Shown: positions 37,322 through 46,332 of the stretch, in pieces
Layout of the letters: every line of letters begins with the position of its first letter
Numbering within the stretch: the first letter of the stretch is position 1
Assembly: GCF_008123965.1 (NCBI RefSeq)
Contig: NZ_VSTH01000172.1
Span: 1 to 48,201 of the forward strand
DNA: 48,201 nucleotides
Origin: Bradyrhizobium hipponense
Lineage (GTDB): Bacteria > Pseudomonadota > Alphaproteobacteria > Rhizobiales > Xanthobacteraceae
Direction of reading: 5' to 3'
The notes under the pieces: model-generated
Database searches by the model: none
Told to the model about the DNA's origin: nothing
Seen by the model: the letters and a program-made list of their open reading frames with translations, nothing else
Position numbers and translations under genes: made by a program

Positions 37322-38284
37322 CTACTCCGCCGCCTGCGCGTTTTCGCTGAGATACGCCTGATAGGCCAGCTTGAGCCCATCCACGAGTGAGGTCTTGGCC
37401 CGCCAACCCAGCTTCGCTAACCGGCTGACGTCGAGCAATTTGCGCGGGGTGCCATCGGGGCGCGAGGTGTCATAGCTGATCTCGCCGGAATAGCCGACGA
37501 TCGCCGCGACCACGCGAGCGAATTCAGCGATCGTGATGTCCTCGCCGGTGCCGATGTTGACGAGCTCGCCGCTCGAATAGGTCTTCATCAGGTGGATGCA
37601 GGCGTCCGCCAGATCGCCGACGAAGAGAAATTCGCGCCGCGGCGTGCCGGTGCCCCACACCTCGACGTTCTTCGCCCCCGACATCTTGGCCTCGTGGAAG
37701 CGGCAGATCAACGCCGCGACGACGTGGCTGTATTCGGGATGATAATTGTCGCCGCGACCGTAAAGATTGGTCGGCATCACGCTAATGAAGTTTGATCCGT
37801 ACTGGCTGCGATACGCCTCGATCATCTTGATGCCCGCGATCTTGGCGATCGCGTAAGGCTCGTTGGTCGGCTCCAGCGGGCCGGTCAGCATCGACTCTTC
37901 GCGCAGCGGCTGGGCTGCGAGTTTCGGATAGATACAGGATGAGCCGAAGAACATCAGCTTCTCGCATCGATTGACGTGCGCGGCGTGAATGACGTTGGTT
38001 GCGATCGCCAGATTATCGTAGAGGAACTCGGCGCGCAGCGTGTTGTTGGCGACGATGCCGCCGACTTTGGCGGCAGCAAGGAATACTGCCTGCGGACGCT
38101 TTGCAGCGAACCATTTGTCGACAGCGGTCTGGTCGCGCAGGTCGACCTCGCTCCGCGACACCGTCAGCAGCTCGACATTTTCCTCTGCCAGCCGCCGCAC
38201 CAGCGCGGCGCCAACCATGCCGCGATGGCCGGCGACGAAGACGGTCTTACCGGCCAGTTCAAACGGAGTGCTTACCATTGGCAA
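37322..38284 (-). CDS. fcl: GDP-L-fucose synthase
   Basis: 320 residues; converts GDP-4-keto-6-deoxymannose to GDP-L-fucose by epimerisation and NADPH reduction. The N-terminal Rossmann motif is G19-H-R-G22-M-V-G25, with the family block AAAKVGGI. The catalytic SSCIYP serine/cysteine region and the Y-x3-K pair in EPYAIAKIAG are intact. A typical C-terminal substrate lobe (GTGTPRREFLFVGDLADA) follows. It overlaps the end of gmd by 26 bases (20 if the ATG at 38278 is used) and is last in the unit GT61-flippase-gmd-fcl, so it works directly on the Gmd product. Confidence 0.93.
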   Translation of the reverse strand: MPMVSTPFELAGKTVFVAGHRGMVGAALVRRLAEENVELLTVSRSEVDLRDQTAVDKWFAAKRPQAVFLAAAKVGGIVANNTLRAEFLYDNLAIATNVIHAAHVNRCEKLMFFGSSCIYPKLAAQPLREESMLTGPLEPTNEPYAIAKIAGIKMIEAYRSQYGSNFISVMPTNLYGRGDNYHPEYSHVVAALICRFHEAKMSGAKNVEVWGTGTPRREFLFVGDLADACIHLMKTYSSGELVNIGTGEDITIAEFARVVAAIVGYSGEISYDTSRPDGTPRKLLDVSRLAKLGWRAKTSLVDGLKLAYQAYLSENAQAAE

Positions 38285-39341
38285 CCTCTCGCCTGGCCTC
38301 GAGCAAATCGCCTGCCATCATTTCCTTGACCAGTTGCGCGAACGGGGTCCTGGGTTTCCAACCGAGCTTCTCGCGCGCCTTGCTGGGATCGCCGATCAAG
38401 AGATCGACCTCGGTGGGACGGAAATAGGTCGGGTCGATCCGCACCACGATCTTGCCTGACTTCTTGTCGATGCCGGTTTCGTCGACGCCCTTGCCCCGCC
38501 ATTCGACACTGCGGCCGACTTCGGCAAAGGCGAGCTCCACGAACTCGCGCACCGAGCGGGTCTCCCCGGTTGCTAGCACGAAATCGTCGGGCCCGTCGGC
38601 CTGCAAGATCATGTGCATGCCTTCGACATAATCCCTGGCATGGCCCCAGTCGCGCTTGGCCTCGATATTGCCGAGATAGAGCATTTCTTCGAGGCCCGTC
38701 TCGATGCGGGCGACGCCGCGCGTGATCTTGCGGGTGACGAAGGTTTCGCCGCGGATCGGGCTCTCGTGGTTGAACAGGATGCCGTTGCAAGCATACATGC
38801 CGTAGGCCTCACGGTAGTTCACCGTAATCCAGTAGCCGTACAATTTTGCGACGCCGTAAGGCGAACGCGGATAGAATGGCGTCGTCTCCTTCTGCGGCAC
38901 TTCCTGCACGAGGCCGTAGAGCTCGGAGGTGGACGCCTGGTAAAACCGCGTCTCCTTCTCCATGCCGAGAATCCGGATCGCTTCCAACAACCGCAGCGTT
39001 CCGATCGCATCCGCGTTCGCGGTGTATTCCGGGCTCTCGAAACTGACCGCGACGTGGCTCTGCGCGGCCAGATTGTAGATCTCGGTCGGCCGGATCTGCT
39101 GCATCAGACGGATCAGATTCGTTGAATCCGTCATGTCGCCGTAATGCATGAGGAACGGCACGTTGCCGGCATGCGGATCCTGATAAAGATGATCGACGCG
39201 GGCGGTGTTGAATGAGGACGATCGCCGCTTGATGCCGTGGACGGTGTAGCCCAGGCCGAGCAGATACTCGGCGAGATAGGCACCGTCCTGACCAGTGATA
39301 CCCGTAATCAGCGCGACGCGGCGCTTCGACCTTTCATTCAT
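38259..39341 (-). CDS. gmd: GDP-mannose 4,6-dehydratase
   Basis: 360 residues; dehydrates GDP-D-mannose to GDP-4-keto-6-deoxymannose, the first step to GDP-L-fucose. NADP-binding is by G14-I-T-G17-Q-D-G20. The catalytic triad region is STSELYG and SPYGVAKLYGYW (Tyr-x3-Lys), and AAQSHVAVSFE and the WRGKGVDETG block match the family. The start ATG at 39341 overlaps the flippase stop by four bases (ATGA), and the end overlaps fcl, so the three are translationally coupled. The product is fucose or another 6-deoxyhexose for the polysaccharide made by this locus. Confidence 0.95.
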   Translation of the reverse strand: MNERSKRRVALITGITGQDGAYLAEYLLGLGYTVHGIKRRSSSFNTARVDHLYQDPHAGNVPFLMHYGDMTDSTNLIRLMQQIRPTEIYNLAAQSHVAVSFESPEYTANADAIGTLRLLEAIRILGMEKETRFYQASTSELYGLVQEVPQKETTPFYPRSPYGVAKLYGYWITVNYREAYGMYACNGILFNHESPIRGETFVTRKITRGVARIETGLEEMLYLGNIEAKRDWGHARDYVEGMHMILQADGPDDFVLATGETRSVREFVELAFAEVGRSVEWRGKGVDETGIDKKSGKIVVRIDPTYFRPTEVDLLIGDPSKAREKLGWKPRTPFAQLVKEMMAGDLLEARREVANGKHSV

Positions 39342-40900
39342 AATTGCTCACCCGGCTGCACGGTTGTCATTGACGATTTTCCCAGTTTCCCAAACCTATT
39401 GGCGATTGCGACGAGGATTCGCAGGATCTCAAGCTCGGGCCCAGTCGGCGAGCCTGCCGCTCGCCAGACTCCAAACAGTGACCCGACATAGGCAAGAGCG
39501 CTCACGAGAACTACGGCGATCAATCGAGCATAGACGTGAGACTCATGGCCAAAAAATGTGACGAAAGCCCAATTCGTCAGAAGACCGGCAATGATCATCG
39601 TGCAGGTGGACAGAACGGTCCTCAGATTCACGAGAAATTGCCGGGAGACAGAAGTGTCGATCAGTTCGCGGACGAGGACCATGTTGTATACGACACCGCC
39701 GAGTGTAATCGCCACGCGAGCGACAAGCAGGCCAAGTATTCCTCCTACCCACAAGCCGGCAACGATGACAGGCAGCCTTACGATCAGGATCGCAACGTCG
39801 CGATGAAATAATCTGCGGGTCTGCCCAAGGGCCAGACCAAGGGGCTGGACGGTCGCGCTGAGCGTATGCAACGCAATTGCGCCACCGAGAAGCTGGATCA
39901 CGATCGTCGCGCCTGCCCAGGCCTTACCCAGAGCAAGCGGCACGAACTGATCGGCGATCAGCGCGAAGCCGAACCCCGCCGGAAAGGCGATCGCACACAG
40001 GATTGATTGCGCCGACAGATAAGCTCGCTGCAGGGCGGCTTTGTCGTCCCTCAGCTTGACGAACGCGGGAAACAGCGTTCCTGCGAGCGGGTTTGTGGCT
40101 TCTCTTGTCGGCGTGGCGGCCAGGTCGCTGCCCAGCACATATCCGCCCAGAGCGGATTTCCCGAGGAAATATCCGATGATGATCTGGTCGAAACGCCAGT
40201 TCAGCGTGCTGACGGCCTGTCCGAGTGATAGCCACACAGAGAACGACCACAGGGAGCGACTGCCCTTTATCCGGAATCTTGGCCGGAACGGCCGGATCAA
40301 ATAGGAGGCGACGACGTCGACGAGATTGGCGGCGACGGCCCCGGCGATCAGTGCCCAATAGCTCTTGAAGCAAATGGCGATCCCGGAGGAGACCAGAATG
40401 GTTGCGAGCGCCCGGCTGATGCTCGTCACGAATTCCTGCCAAAAGACGAGTTGACGCTGCATCATTGCGAGCATCGGATTCCGAAGACCGGATATCGCAA
40501 TCGAGCAGCTCAGGACCAACAGGATCGGAACCAAACGGCCATCGCCGTAGGACAACGACACCGGATAAGCGAGCAACGACAGCAGGAGTGCGAGCAAGCA
40601 AGCCCGAGCCATGCTCAACGTCCACGCGGCGTGGAATTGGTCTTCAGTTGGATCCTTGTGGTGAATGAGCGCCGATGTCAGGGACAGTTCGGTCATCGAC
40701 GTCAGGATAGCAATGATGGCCGTCGCGACGGCAACCAGGCCGAAATCTTCCGGCGTGAGCATTCTCGCCAATATGAGCGTGTTCAGGAAGCCGAGACTGG
40801 CGACTACCAGCCGGCTCACGCCGATCCAGGCAGCTCCGATGGCGATTGAATTTTTCGACAAAGGAAGCCCCGCATGCGCACCAGCAGCGACCATTTTCAA
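39338..40900 (-). CDS. Wzx/ExoT-type polysaccharide flippase (second copy)
   Basis: 520 residues with about 12-14 membrane helices. SLGFLNTLILARMLTPEDFGLVAVATAIIAILTSMTELSLTSALIHHK and the later WRFDQIIIGYFLGKSALGGYVLGSDLA are the same conserved blocks found in the flippase at 20739-22256, showing the two are distant homologues. It should translocate lipid-linked repeat units at the inner membrane. It begins 7 bases after the GT61 gene and overlaps gmd by four bases, so it belongs to the fucose-linked operon and is probably dedicated to a fucose-containing unit. Confidence 0.88.
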   Translation of the reverse strand: MKMVAAGAHAGLPLSKNSIAIGAAWIGVSRLVVASLGFLNTLILARMLTPEDFGLVAVATAIIAILTSMTELSLTSALIHHKDPTEDQFHAAWTLSMARACLLALLLSLLAYPVSLSYGDGRLVPILLVLSCSIAISGLRNPMLAMMQRQLVFWQEFVTSISRALATILVSSGIAICFKSYWALIAGAVAANLVDVVASYLIRPFRPRFRIKGSRSLWSFSVWLSLGQAVSTLNWRFDQIIIGYFLGKSALGGYVLGSDLAATPTREATNPLAGTLFPAFVKLRDDKAALQRAYLSAQSILCAIAFPAGFGFALIADQFVPLALGKAWAGATIVIQLLGGAIALHTLSATVQPLGLALGQTRRLFHRDVAILIVRLPVIVAGLWVGGILGLLVARVAITLGGVVYNMVLVRELIDTSVSRQFLVNLRTVLSTCTMIIAGLLTNWAFVTFFGHESHVYARLIAVVLVSALAYVGSLFGVWRAAGSPTGPELEILRILVAIANRFGKLGKSSMTTVQPGEQL

Positions 40901-40907
40901 CGCTCAT

Positions 40908-42008
40908 TCATTGACAGATGGTTTCCAGCGCGCGCTCGAAGATGTCAGGCGCAACCTCGAAATCGAATGGACTGGGTCCAAACGCGCCCTGCGGGCGCGT
41001 TCCCTTGCTGGGTCCCACAATGTAAGAATATTCCGCGCCCGCGGATGTTGCGATCGTGTAGTAGTAGGGATGCACGTGGTCTGAGGGTATCAGCTCGAGG
41101 ACCCTTGTCCCCGGTGAGCAGAATACGAGATTTGTCAGGCCTGCACCATGTGGGCCAACGACAATCGAGCATTCCGAGAAAAACGTCGCTTCATCCTCGA
41201 CATCAACAAAGTCGTAGACCTGGAAGCCGAACTTTTTCAGCGCAGGCATCAGCTCATCTTCGTTGGCGACCTTCCTTTGCCCTTTGCGCGGAACGTATAC
41301 GCGCCTGTCGTGACGAAGCGGCGACTTGGCTACCTGCGAGCGGAAGAACTCAGTGAGCCACGGCGCATAGTTCCGCCGCAAGCCCGGAAACGAAGTGCCG
41401 ATCACGAGATCGGCCTGGATATCGTCCTGGCCTGCCCACACGCACTTGTGCATTGGAATTCCGAGCCGGCGAACGAGTTTGGCTGCTGTTTCGGACGTCG
41501 GTTTGGGCAAATAGATATAATCCACATCATCGAGCGATAGGCCACTGTTCTGGAAAAGCGCCAGGCGTCCCAGGCAGTCGAGGAGAAAGTGCCCATAGTT
41601 CCCTCCGCCGAAATCACTCGCCAGCGCGAGACAGGTGCCACTCAGCGGCAGCGGCGTCCCGTAGGCAATTGATCTTGGATGGCGCGAGAAAGAAGATCCG
41701 TACCAGGTGCTCTCGTAGAGCAGCGATCCATCTTCTGTCACGAGCCAACCGTCGGGACCGAGAATGCGGGCATTGTTCAGGCTGAGAACGCCCAGCTCAG
41801 GCATTCTGTTGTCAACGCTTTCACCGAACCCTGCGTCGCGGCTGCCGAATCGAACCGGCGCCCTCCGCGCTAGCACCTCTTCTTCGACTGCAGTCAGCCA
41901 GGTGTGCGGATGTTCGCTTCGCCACGTGCGATGATCGCAGAGCCGGCTCGGGCTGCCGCGCAACGCACCACGGAGGATTTGCCTGACGGCCCGAACCTTG
42001 GAGTTCAT
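40908..42008 (-). CDS. Glycosyltransferase family 61 protein
   Basis: 366 residues. LALASDFGGGNYGHFLLDCLGRLALFQ is the characteristic GT61 (DUF563) block, followed by RRVYVPRKGQRKVANEDEL and the nucleotide-binding-like IVVGPHGAGLTNLVFC. GT61 members transfer pentoses or hexosamines in various glycans; no precise donor can be given. It opens the minus-strand operon GT61-flippase-gmd-fcl, so it may add the fucose-related sugar or the sugar next to it. AAAGGTG is a plausible ribosome site about 10 bases before ATG 42008. A stable hairpin at 42037-42079 lies in the leader. Confidence 0.82.
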   Translation of the reverse strand: MNSKVRAVRQILRGALRGSPSRLCDHRTWRSEHPHTWLTAVEEEVLARRAPVRFGSRDAGFGESVDNRMPELGVLSLNNARILGPDGWLVTEDGSLLYESTWYGSSFSRHPRSIAYGTPLPLSGTCLALASDFGGGNYGHFLLDCLGRLALFQNSGLSLDDVDYIYLPKPTSETAAKLVRRLGIPMHKCVWAGQDDIQADLVIGTSFPGLRRNYAPWLTEFFRSQVAKSPLRHDRRVYVPRKGQRKVANEDELMPALKKFGFQVYDFVDVEDEATFFSECSIVVGPHGAGLTNLVFCSPGTRVLELIPSDHVHPYYYTIATSAGAEYSYIVGPSKGTRPQGAFGPSPFDFEVAPDIFERALETICQ

Positions 42009-42036
42009 GGACGATTACACCTTTGCAAGACACCGA

Positions 42037-42079
42037 CTGTGGCAGGTAAGCCCGCACGAAGGGGGCTCACCTGCCACAG
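42037..42079. promoter_or_regulatory. Long stem-loop in the leader of the GT61-flippase-gmd-fcl operon
   Basis: An 11-base perfect stem (CTGTGGCAGGT at 42037-42047 with ACCTGCCACAG at 42069-42079), extended inside by AAGCCC/GGGCTC with one mismatch. It ends 28 bases before the GT61 start. No U-tract follows on the minus strand, so it could be the end of the GH16 transcript, an attenuator-like leader structure, or an RNA stabiliser. Confidence 0.45.
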
Positions 42080-42189
42080 CCAAAGCAAAACTCAGACCGA
42101 CATCGGACAGCTTGCCGATCCGAACCAGCGCTACTCGGCTTGATCCAGATCACGACGAGTTGTACTTGCGCCGGATCCACCCTTCCCGA

Positions 42190-43539
42190 TCAGCGTCCCA
42201 CATGCAGCGACAATAGACGGCAAGATCTGGCTTTTTTTGGTTGGATCAGCGTAGTGTCGCAGGCAACGGGGACTTCTTTGGGGCCAACCTCGCCGGCAAC
42301 GTCAGCGGTCAGTTTGCTGCCCAGCAGGTAGTTTCCCTCGCGCGGCACGGCCGGCAGCGCAAATTCGATCACACTGGCGCCACCTTCCCCTTCCTTGCGA
42401 GAGACCGGTTGCAGCGGCTTCTTCGCCGATGCGACGATGGCGCCGGTCGTTTCGTCGAAGACGTATACGTGAAGCGTTCGATTTGTCGGATAGTCATCCG
42501 GAATCTTGATCGGAACTTCGATCTTGAGCGGATCGGTCGTGGTCAGCGACAATACCCCTGCATTCGGTTTCTTATCCGCTACCGCCTTCGTGACGTTGAG
42601 GAAAGTTGGCTTCGGCATATCGTTGAGCGCTGCCGTATATCCAAAATCATTCGGATCGGGTGTCACATCGCTCGGACCACATTTCCGGCTTCCCCGCTCG
42701 GACGTCGTGAACTGGCACACACGAACGTAGTCGATCTTGAACGTCTGCGGGAAAGCCGCGTCATCGACCCCGTGCCGGCCTGCCCAAGCCGCTCCGCCGA
42801 CAGCGTAATTAAGATCGATGTGCGCCGGCGGCCCCAGTTGGTCGTCCTTCCTGAGCCACTGGTAGGTGCGCGTGTAGATGAGGCGGCCGTCCCAGAAGAA
42901 CGAAATGCGGTCAGGCGCCCAAACGAAACCGGCAATATGCCAATCCTTGTTCAGGTCCTCCTTGCTGACCATGTCCTGAAACCTGAGTACGAACGAGTTG
43001 TCCACGTAGGTGTAGGACTGCGGCGTCCACTTGTCCTTGCTCATGGCGTTCGAGTGCAGCATGTTCGGCTTGTCTTCCACGCCGTTGATGACGTACTCGA
43101 AGATGTCGATCTCCGGTGGATGCCAAAATTTTCCATCGATGTCGTAATCGGCTTCGAGCCAGAATGCCGGCCACGATCCCCGCGCATTCGGAAGAAAGAC
43201 CCGAGCCTCATAGTAGCCGTAATAGAATGTCTGGTGGCTTCTGATCATCGCGGAATCGAACGTGTCCGACGACTCATTTTTTTTTGCAGTCAGGCTCAGG
43301 ACACCTCCGGACACCACGTGGTTGTCGCGGTAGCGCTGCTTTTCGTCGTTGAACCGGTCCAGCGTTTCGTTGTTGTAGATGTACCGGGTCGCCCATTTGG
43401 TTCGATCAAGCTTGTCGCCGTTGAACTCATCCGAAAACACCAGCTCCCAGCCGGCGCTCCAGGCCGGCGCTGCCGATCCGAGCGCAAGAACTATCGAGGC
43501 AACACAAAGGACTTGCCTGCGCGCGACTGCGATCATCAT
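42190..43539 (-). CDS. Secreted GH16 endo-beta-glucanase-like protein
   Basis: 449 residues from ATG 43539 (AAGGATCTCG upstream). The N-terminal 27 residues form a signal peptide ending SAAPAWSA. The GH16 domain spans about 28-270: WELVFSDEFNGDKLDRTKW at its front, YYGYYEARVFLPNARGSWPAFWL before the active site, and E143-I-D145-I-F-E148 as the intact catalytic signature, with the Trp-rich LIYTRTYQW segment after it. The C-terminal 150 residues form a beta-rich, possibly carbohydrate-binding domain. It is likely to cleave beta-1,3/1,4-glucan-type links in the periplasm or outside the cell. Unlike the RTX glycanase it uses the Sec pathway. It sits between the acyltransferase and GT61 genes on the same strand. 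Confidence 0.87.
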   Translation of the reverse strand: MMIAVARRQVLCVASIVLALGSAAPAWSAGWELVFSDEFNGDKLDRTKWATRYIYNNETLDRFNDEKQRYRDNHVVSGGVLSLTAKKNESSDTFDSAMIRSHQTFYYGYYEARVFLPNARGSWPAFWLEADYDIDGKFWHPPEIDIFEYVINGVEDKPNMLHSNAMSKDKWTPQSYTYVDNSFVLRFQDMVSKEDLNKDWHIAGFVWAPDRISFFWDGRLIYTRTYQWLRKDDQLGPPAHIDLNYAVGGAAWAGRHGVDDAAFPQTFKIDYVRVCQFTTSERGSRKCGPSDVTPDPNDFGYTAALNDMPKPTFLNVTKAVADKKPNAGVLSLTTTDPLKIEVPIKIPDDYPTNRTLHVYVFDETTGAIVASAKKPLQPVSRKEGEGGASVIEFALPAVPREGNYLLGSKLTADVAGEVGPKEVPVACDTTLIQPKKARSCRLLSLHVGR

Positions 43540-43606
43540 CGAGATCCTTTCGGTTCGGCTGTTGGCTCCGGCGGGGACGCTGTGCCGGTCCAATGCGCAA
43601 AGACGA

Positions 43607-43626
43607 TGGCAACGGTGACGTTGCCA
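43607..43626. terminator. Hairpin between the acyltransferase and GH16 genes
   Basis: An 8-base perfect stem TGGCAACG/CGTTGCCA around a four-base loop (GTGA on the plus strand). On the minus strand TCGTCTTTG follows. It lies in the 210-base gap downstream of the acyltransferase gene and upstream of the GH16 gene, and could separate the two transcripts. Confidence 0.35.
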
Positions 43627-43749
43627 CGTCGCGAGCCGGCACGCTCAGGCACACGGCCCTGCTGCTTTTTCCCGAGTAGATGTTCAACTTGCGATCGTTT
43701 TGAGGCGATGACTTGTCGACCACTCAAGAACATTTGACTGCTCCCCCGA

Positions 43750-44874
43750 TCAGGTTCCCTCCTTCGCTGTCGCGTCCTCCATGATCGGCCGGACTGCCGG
43801 CTTCGCCTGAGAGATCCTGTCAATCCGTTTTCGAATCCGTCCCGTCGCCTTTACTTCAAGGAACCGATGGCTGATCGTTGCAACGACAAGCGACGGCGGA
43901 AGCGAGACCAGGAAGAACACCAGTTGCGACCCGTGGCCCAACGCATCGACCATACCCGTTCGATACATGATGAGCTTGACCCCGGCCATGACGAGCGGCG
44001 GCCAGAGATAAAAACTGAAGCTGATCGTACCCAACCACTGCATGACCGGCCAACTGAGCATTCTTCCGAACGGACCGTTTCCGCGGGACATGCCCAGCAG
44101 GAAAATGGTCCCAAAGAGGCCGCCAAGAACGACAAATGGAAATGCGGAGATCCAGTCATGGAATGAGAGATGCGCCGGCGTCACAAAGCCCACGTAATCC
44201 GCTGCGCTGACAAGCTCGAGGCCTCTCCAGACAGTCAAGAACAGCACGAAGAAGATAGCCGGGTATTTCGCCAAGGATTGCAATAACGTCGACGATAGAT
44301 ATTTCTCCGCGACAAGCACGCCGCCGATCATCAGGAGCGCGCGGGGGTAGTACACGACGAAGATCAGCGAACCGGCGGCCAGTGCCAACGCCAGCGGCCG
44401 ACTGAAACCGCTGATCAGGAAGACGACGGCGCATACGCCATAGAACAGGAATTCGTATCCGAGCGACCACGCAGCAGGATTGATTTGAATGACGTCAATA
44501 AATGGAGGCGGCGCGAGCAGATTTGCGCCCACCAGCAGCAGACTTTGACCCTTTCCTGAAACCCAGCCGAAAATCGCAATCGCGATAACCGTCGCCCAGA
44601 GGACCGGAAGAATCCTCGCATAGCGGTCAAGGATAAAGGTCACGACCGAGGATGCTCGATACAGGCTTGGCAGAATGACGATTCCGCTGATGCCGAAAAA
44701 AAACTCGACACCGAACTTTCCGGTCTGCAGCGCTTCTCCAAACAGCCCCCTGGCAAACAACTCGAACGTCGGGAGTCCGGAATGAACAACGTGATAGACG
44801 AATACCATGAGGCAAAACAGACCTCTGGCGCCATGAACGTAAGGGTTAAATCTTGCGCTCGTGTCGTGTTCCAT
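43750..44874 (-). CDS. Acyltransferase family 3 membrane protein (ExoZ-like)
   Basis: 374 residues from ATG 44874; the frame is open to 44964. PYVHGARGLFCLMVFVYHVVHS carries the family histidine (H28), and FILDRYARILPVLWATV and NPAAWSLGYEFLFYGVCA are further signatures of acyltransferase-3 proteins. Ten or so membrane helices. In exo clusters such proteins (ExoZ) O-acetylate the EPS repeat unit at the inner membrane. The gene diverges from the Wzy-like polymerase at 45016 with a 141-base shared control region, which supports a role in the same polysaccharide. Confidence 0.86.
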   Translation of the reverse strand: MEHDTSARFNPYVHGARGLFCLMVFVYHVVHSGLPTFELFARGLFGEALQTGKFGVEFFFGISGIVILPSLYRASSVVTFILDRYARILPVLWATVIAIAIFGWVSGKGQSLLLVGANLLAPPPFIDVIQINPAAWSLGYEFLFYGVCAVVFLISGFSRPLALALAAGSLIFVVYYPRALLMIGGVLVAEKYLSSTLLQSLAKYPAIFFVLFLTVWRGLELVSAADYVGFVTPAHLSFHDWISAFPFVVLGGLFGTIFLLGMSRGNGPFGRMLSWPVMQWLGTISFSFYLWPPLVMAGVKLIMYRTGMVDALGHGSQLVFFLVSLPPSLVVATISHRFLEVKATGRIRKRIDRISQAKPAVRPIMEDATAKEGT

Positions 44875-45015
44875 GTGGAAGTTGCTACCGGCTCTAGTAT
44901 AGAGGGTTAACAGCCTCACGAGCGAGACCAAGGTCGATCGCGATTGTTGTCCCGCGCCGCCCAAGCGGACACTACCAACCGAGGCGCCAAGAAACAGGGA
45001 TCGACGAGTCCGAAC

Positions 45016-46332
45016 ATGGTGAGCCTCGATACATTCCCAGCCAGAAGCTCGTCTAACAAGCGCGCTGCAGCAGCGTCAAGTGACGAGAGCAACAGCGTCA
45101 TTTTCGCGCATATCGCCTTCATTCTGTGCATTTGCATGCAGCGCTTTGGACTCCTCGTAGGAACCGGACAGATCTTCTTTTCGTTGTTCGGATTCTTTGC
45201 GCTCGTGGCGTGGGGATGGTGGGTTGGTCTTGTACGCCTTCGCGGGCCGCAGACTCTCGCGTTCGGACTTGTCGTCATCTGGTTTCTCGTCAGCGCAGTC
45301 GCTGCAGCCGAATCTCCTGATCGCGGTGTGGAGACCAGCCCGGCGTCGCTCGCGATGGTTCTTGTCACGAATTCGATCTTCCTATTCGGACCCTCAACAA
45401 GATTCTCGAACGAGGCTGTCCTTCCCACTTTCCTGTTCTATGTTCGCTTGTGCGCCGTTCTGGCCATCGTTCAGATTGCCCTCCAGTTCGGCGGCATACG
45501 CATCTTCTCATTCAAGGATGCAATCCCGGCGCTTGACCCGGTCCTCGTTGAGTCTGCGTACAACCAAAATGCGGTCGAATTTTATGGGTCCTTGAATCGA
45601 CGCGCGAACGGGTTTTTCCCGATGGAGCCCGGAGCACTATCCCAATTGCTCGCTATAGGTGTAATCGTCGATGTCTTCCTATTGCGGCGATTTAGCTATC
45701 TTCCGCTGTACGCCATCTCATACGTCCTGACTCGATCCGGATCGGGCCTTTTGGTGCTCGCCGTGTCCCTCGGCGTCTATCCCCTGATTGCTCCGCTCAA
45801 ATCGCTGCGCGTTATCGCCATTGGAGCGACGGCTGTCTTGATAGTCGGAACTGCCTACCTCGTTGCGCCGGAACCCTTCGATCCTATCGTTAATAGATTG
45901 GACGAATTCAGTTCAACCAAGTCGAGCGGCTATGCGCGCTACGTCGCACAACTACAGACCTGGAACTATCTCTTTCAGACCGACAGAGTGCTTATCGGCT
46001 CGGGGCCCGGCGGATTGGAGCGGTCGCCTGCCTACTTTGGCGGCAGCGGAAATCCCGTTCTCAAGCTCGTCGCAGATTATGGAATTATCGGGCTTATAGT
46101 CTTTCTGTTTTATCTCCTCCTCTCGATCTTCAGGAAAGACAACTCGATGCTCGCATTGACGATGCTGGCTTGCTATCAGCTCGGCGGCGGCAACCTCGCC
46201 ATGGCTCCATTTCTGATCATGATGGCAATGCTGTGCGTATGGTCGCAGCCGCCAAGCGCTGGCCTGAGGTCGATCCGCCGTCCAGCTTCCGTCCAACGGA
46301 TGCAGTCCAGCCCTGCCCCGATCATCGAATGA
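45016..46332 (+). CDS. Wzy/O-antigen-ligase-like polysaccharide polymerase
   Basis: 438 residues from ATG 45016 (an in-frame TTG at 44944 would add 24). Ten or more hydrophobic helices are followed by a periplasmic loop of about 70 residues and more helices. The loop contains RLDEFSSTKSSGYARYVAQLQTWNYLFQTDRVLIGSGPG, the RxxxW...GxGxG pattern typical of the Wzy_C/O-antigen polymerase family. Such proteins join flipped repeat units into long chains. It is the only polymerase candidate in the window and lies beside the ExoZ-like acyltransferase. Its last 11 bases overlap the convergent GT2 gene. Confidence 0.83.
   Translation: MVSLDTFPARSSSNKRAAAASSDESNSVIFAHIAFILCICMQRFGLLVGTGQIFFSLFGFFALVAWGWWVGLVRLRGPQTLAFGLVVIWFLVSAVAAAESPDRGVETSPASLAMVLVTNSIFLFGPSTRFSNEAVLPTFLFYVRLCAVLAIVQIALQFGGIRIFSFKDAIPALDPVLVESAYNQNAVEFYGSLNRRANGFFPMEPGALSQLLAIGVIVDVFLLRRFSYLPLYAISYVLTRSGSGLLVLAVSLGVYPLIAPLKSLRVIAIGATAVLIVGTAYLVAPEPFDPIVNRLDEFSSTKSSGYARYVAQLQTWNYLFQTDRVLIGSGPGGLERSPAYFGGSGNPVLKLVADYGIIGLIVFLFYLLLSIFRKDNSMLALTMLACYQLGGGNLAMAPFLIMMAMLCVWSQPPSAGLRSIRRPASVQRMQSSPAPIIE

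Noticed and set aside
42241..43737. 498-codon open frame on the plus strand
   Set aside because: Antisense to the secreted GH16 gene, which has an intact catalytic site and signal peptide.
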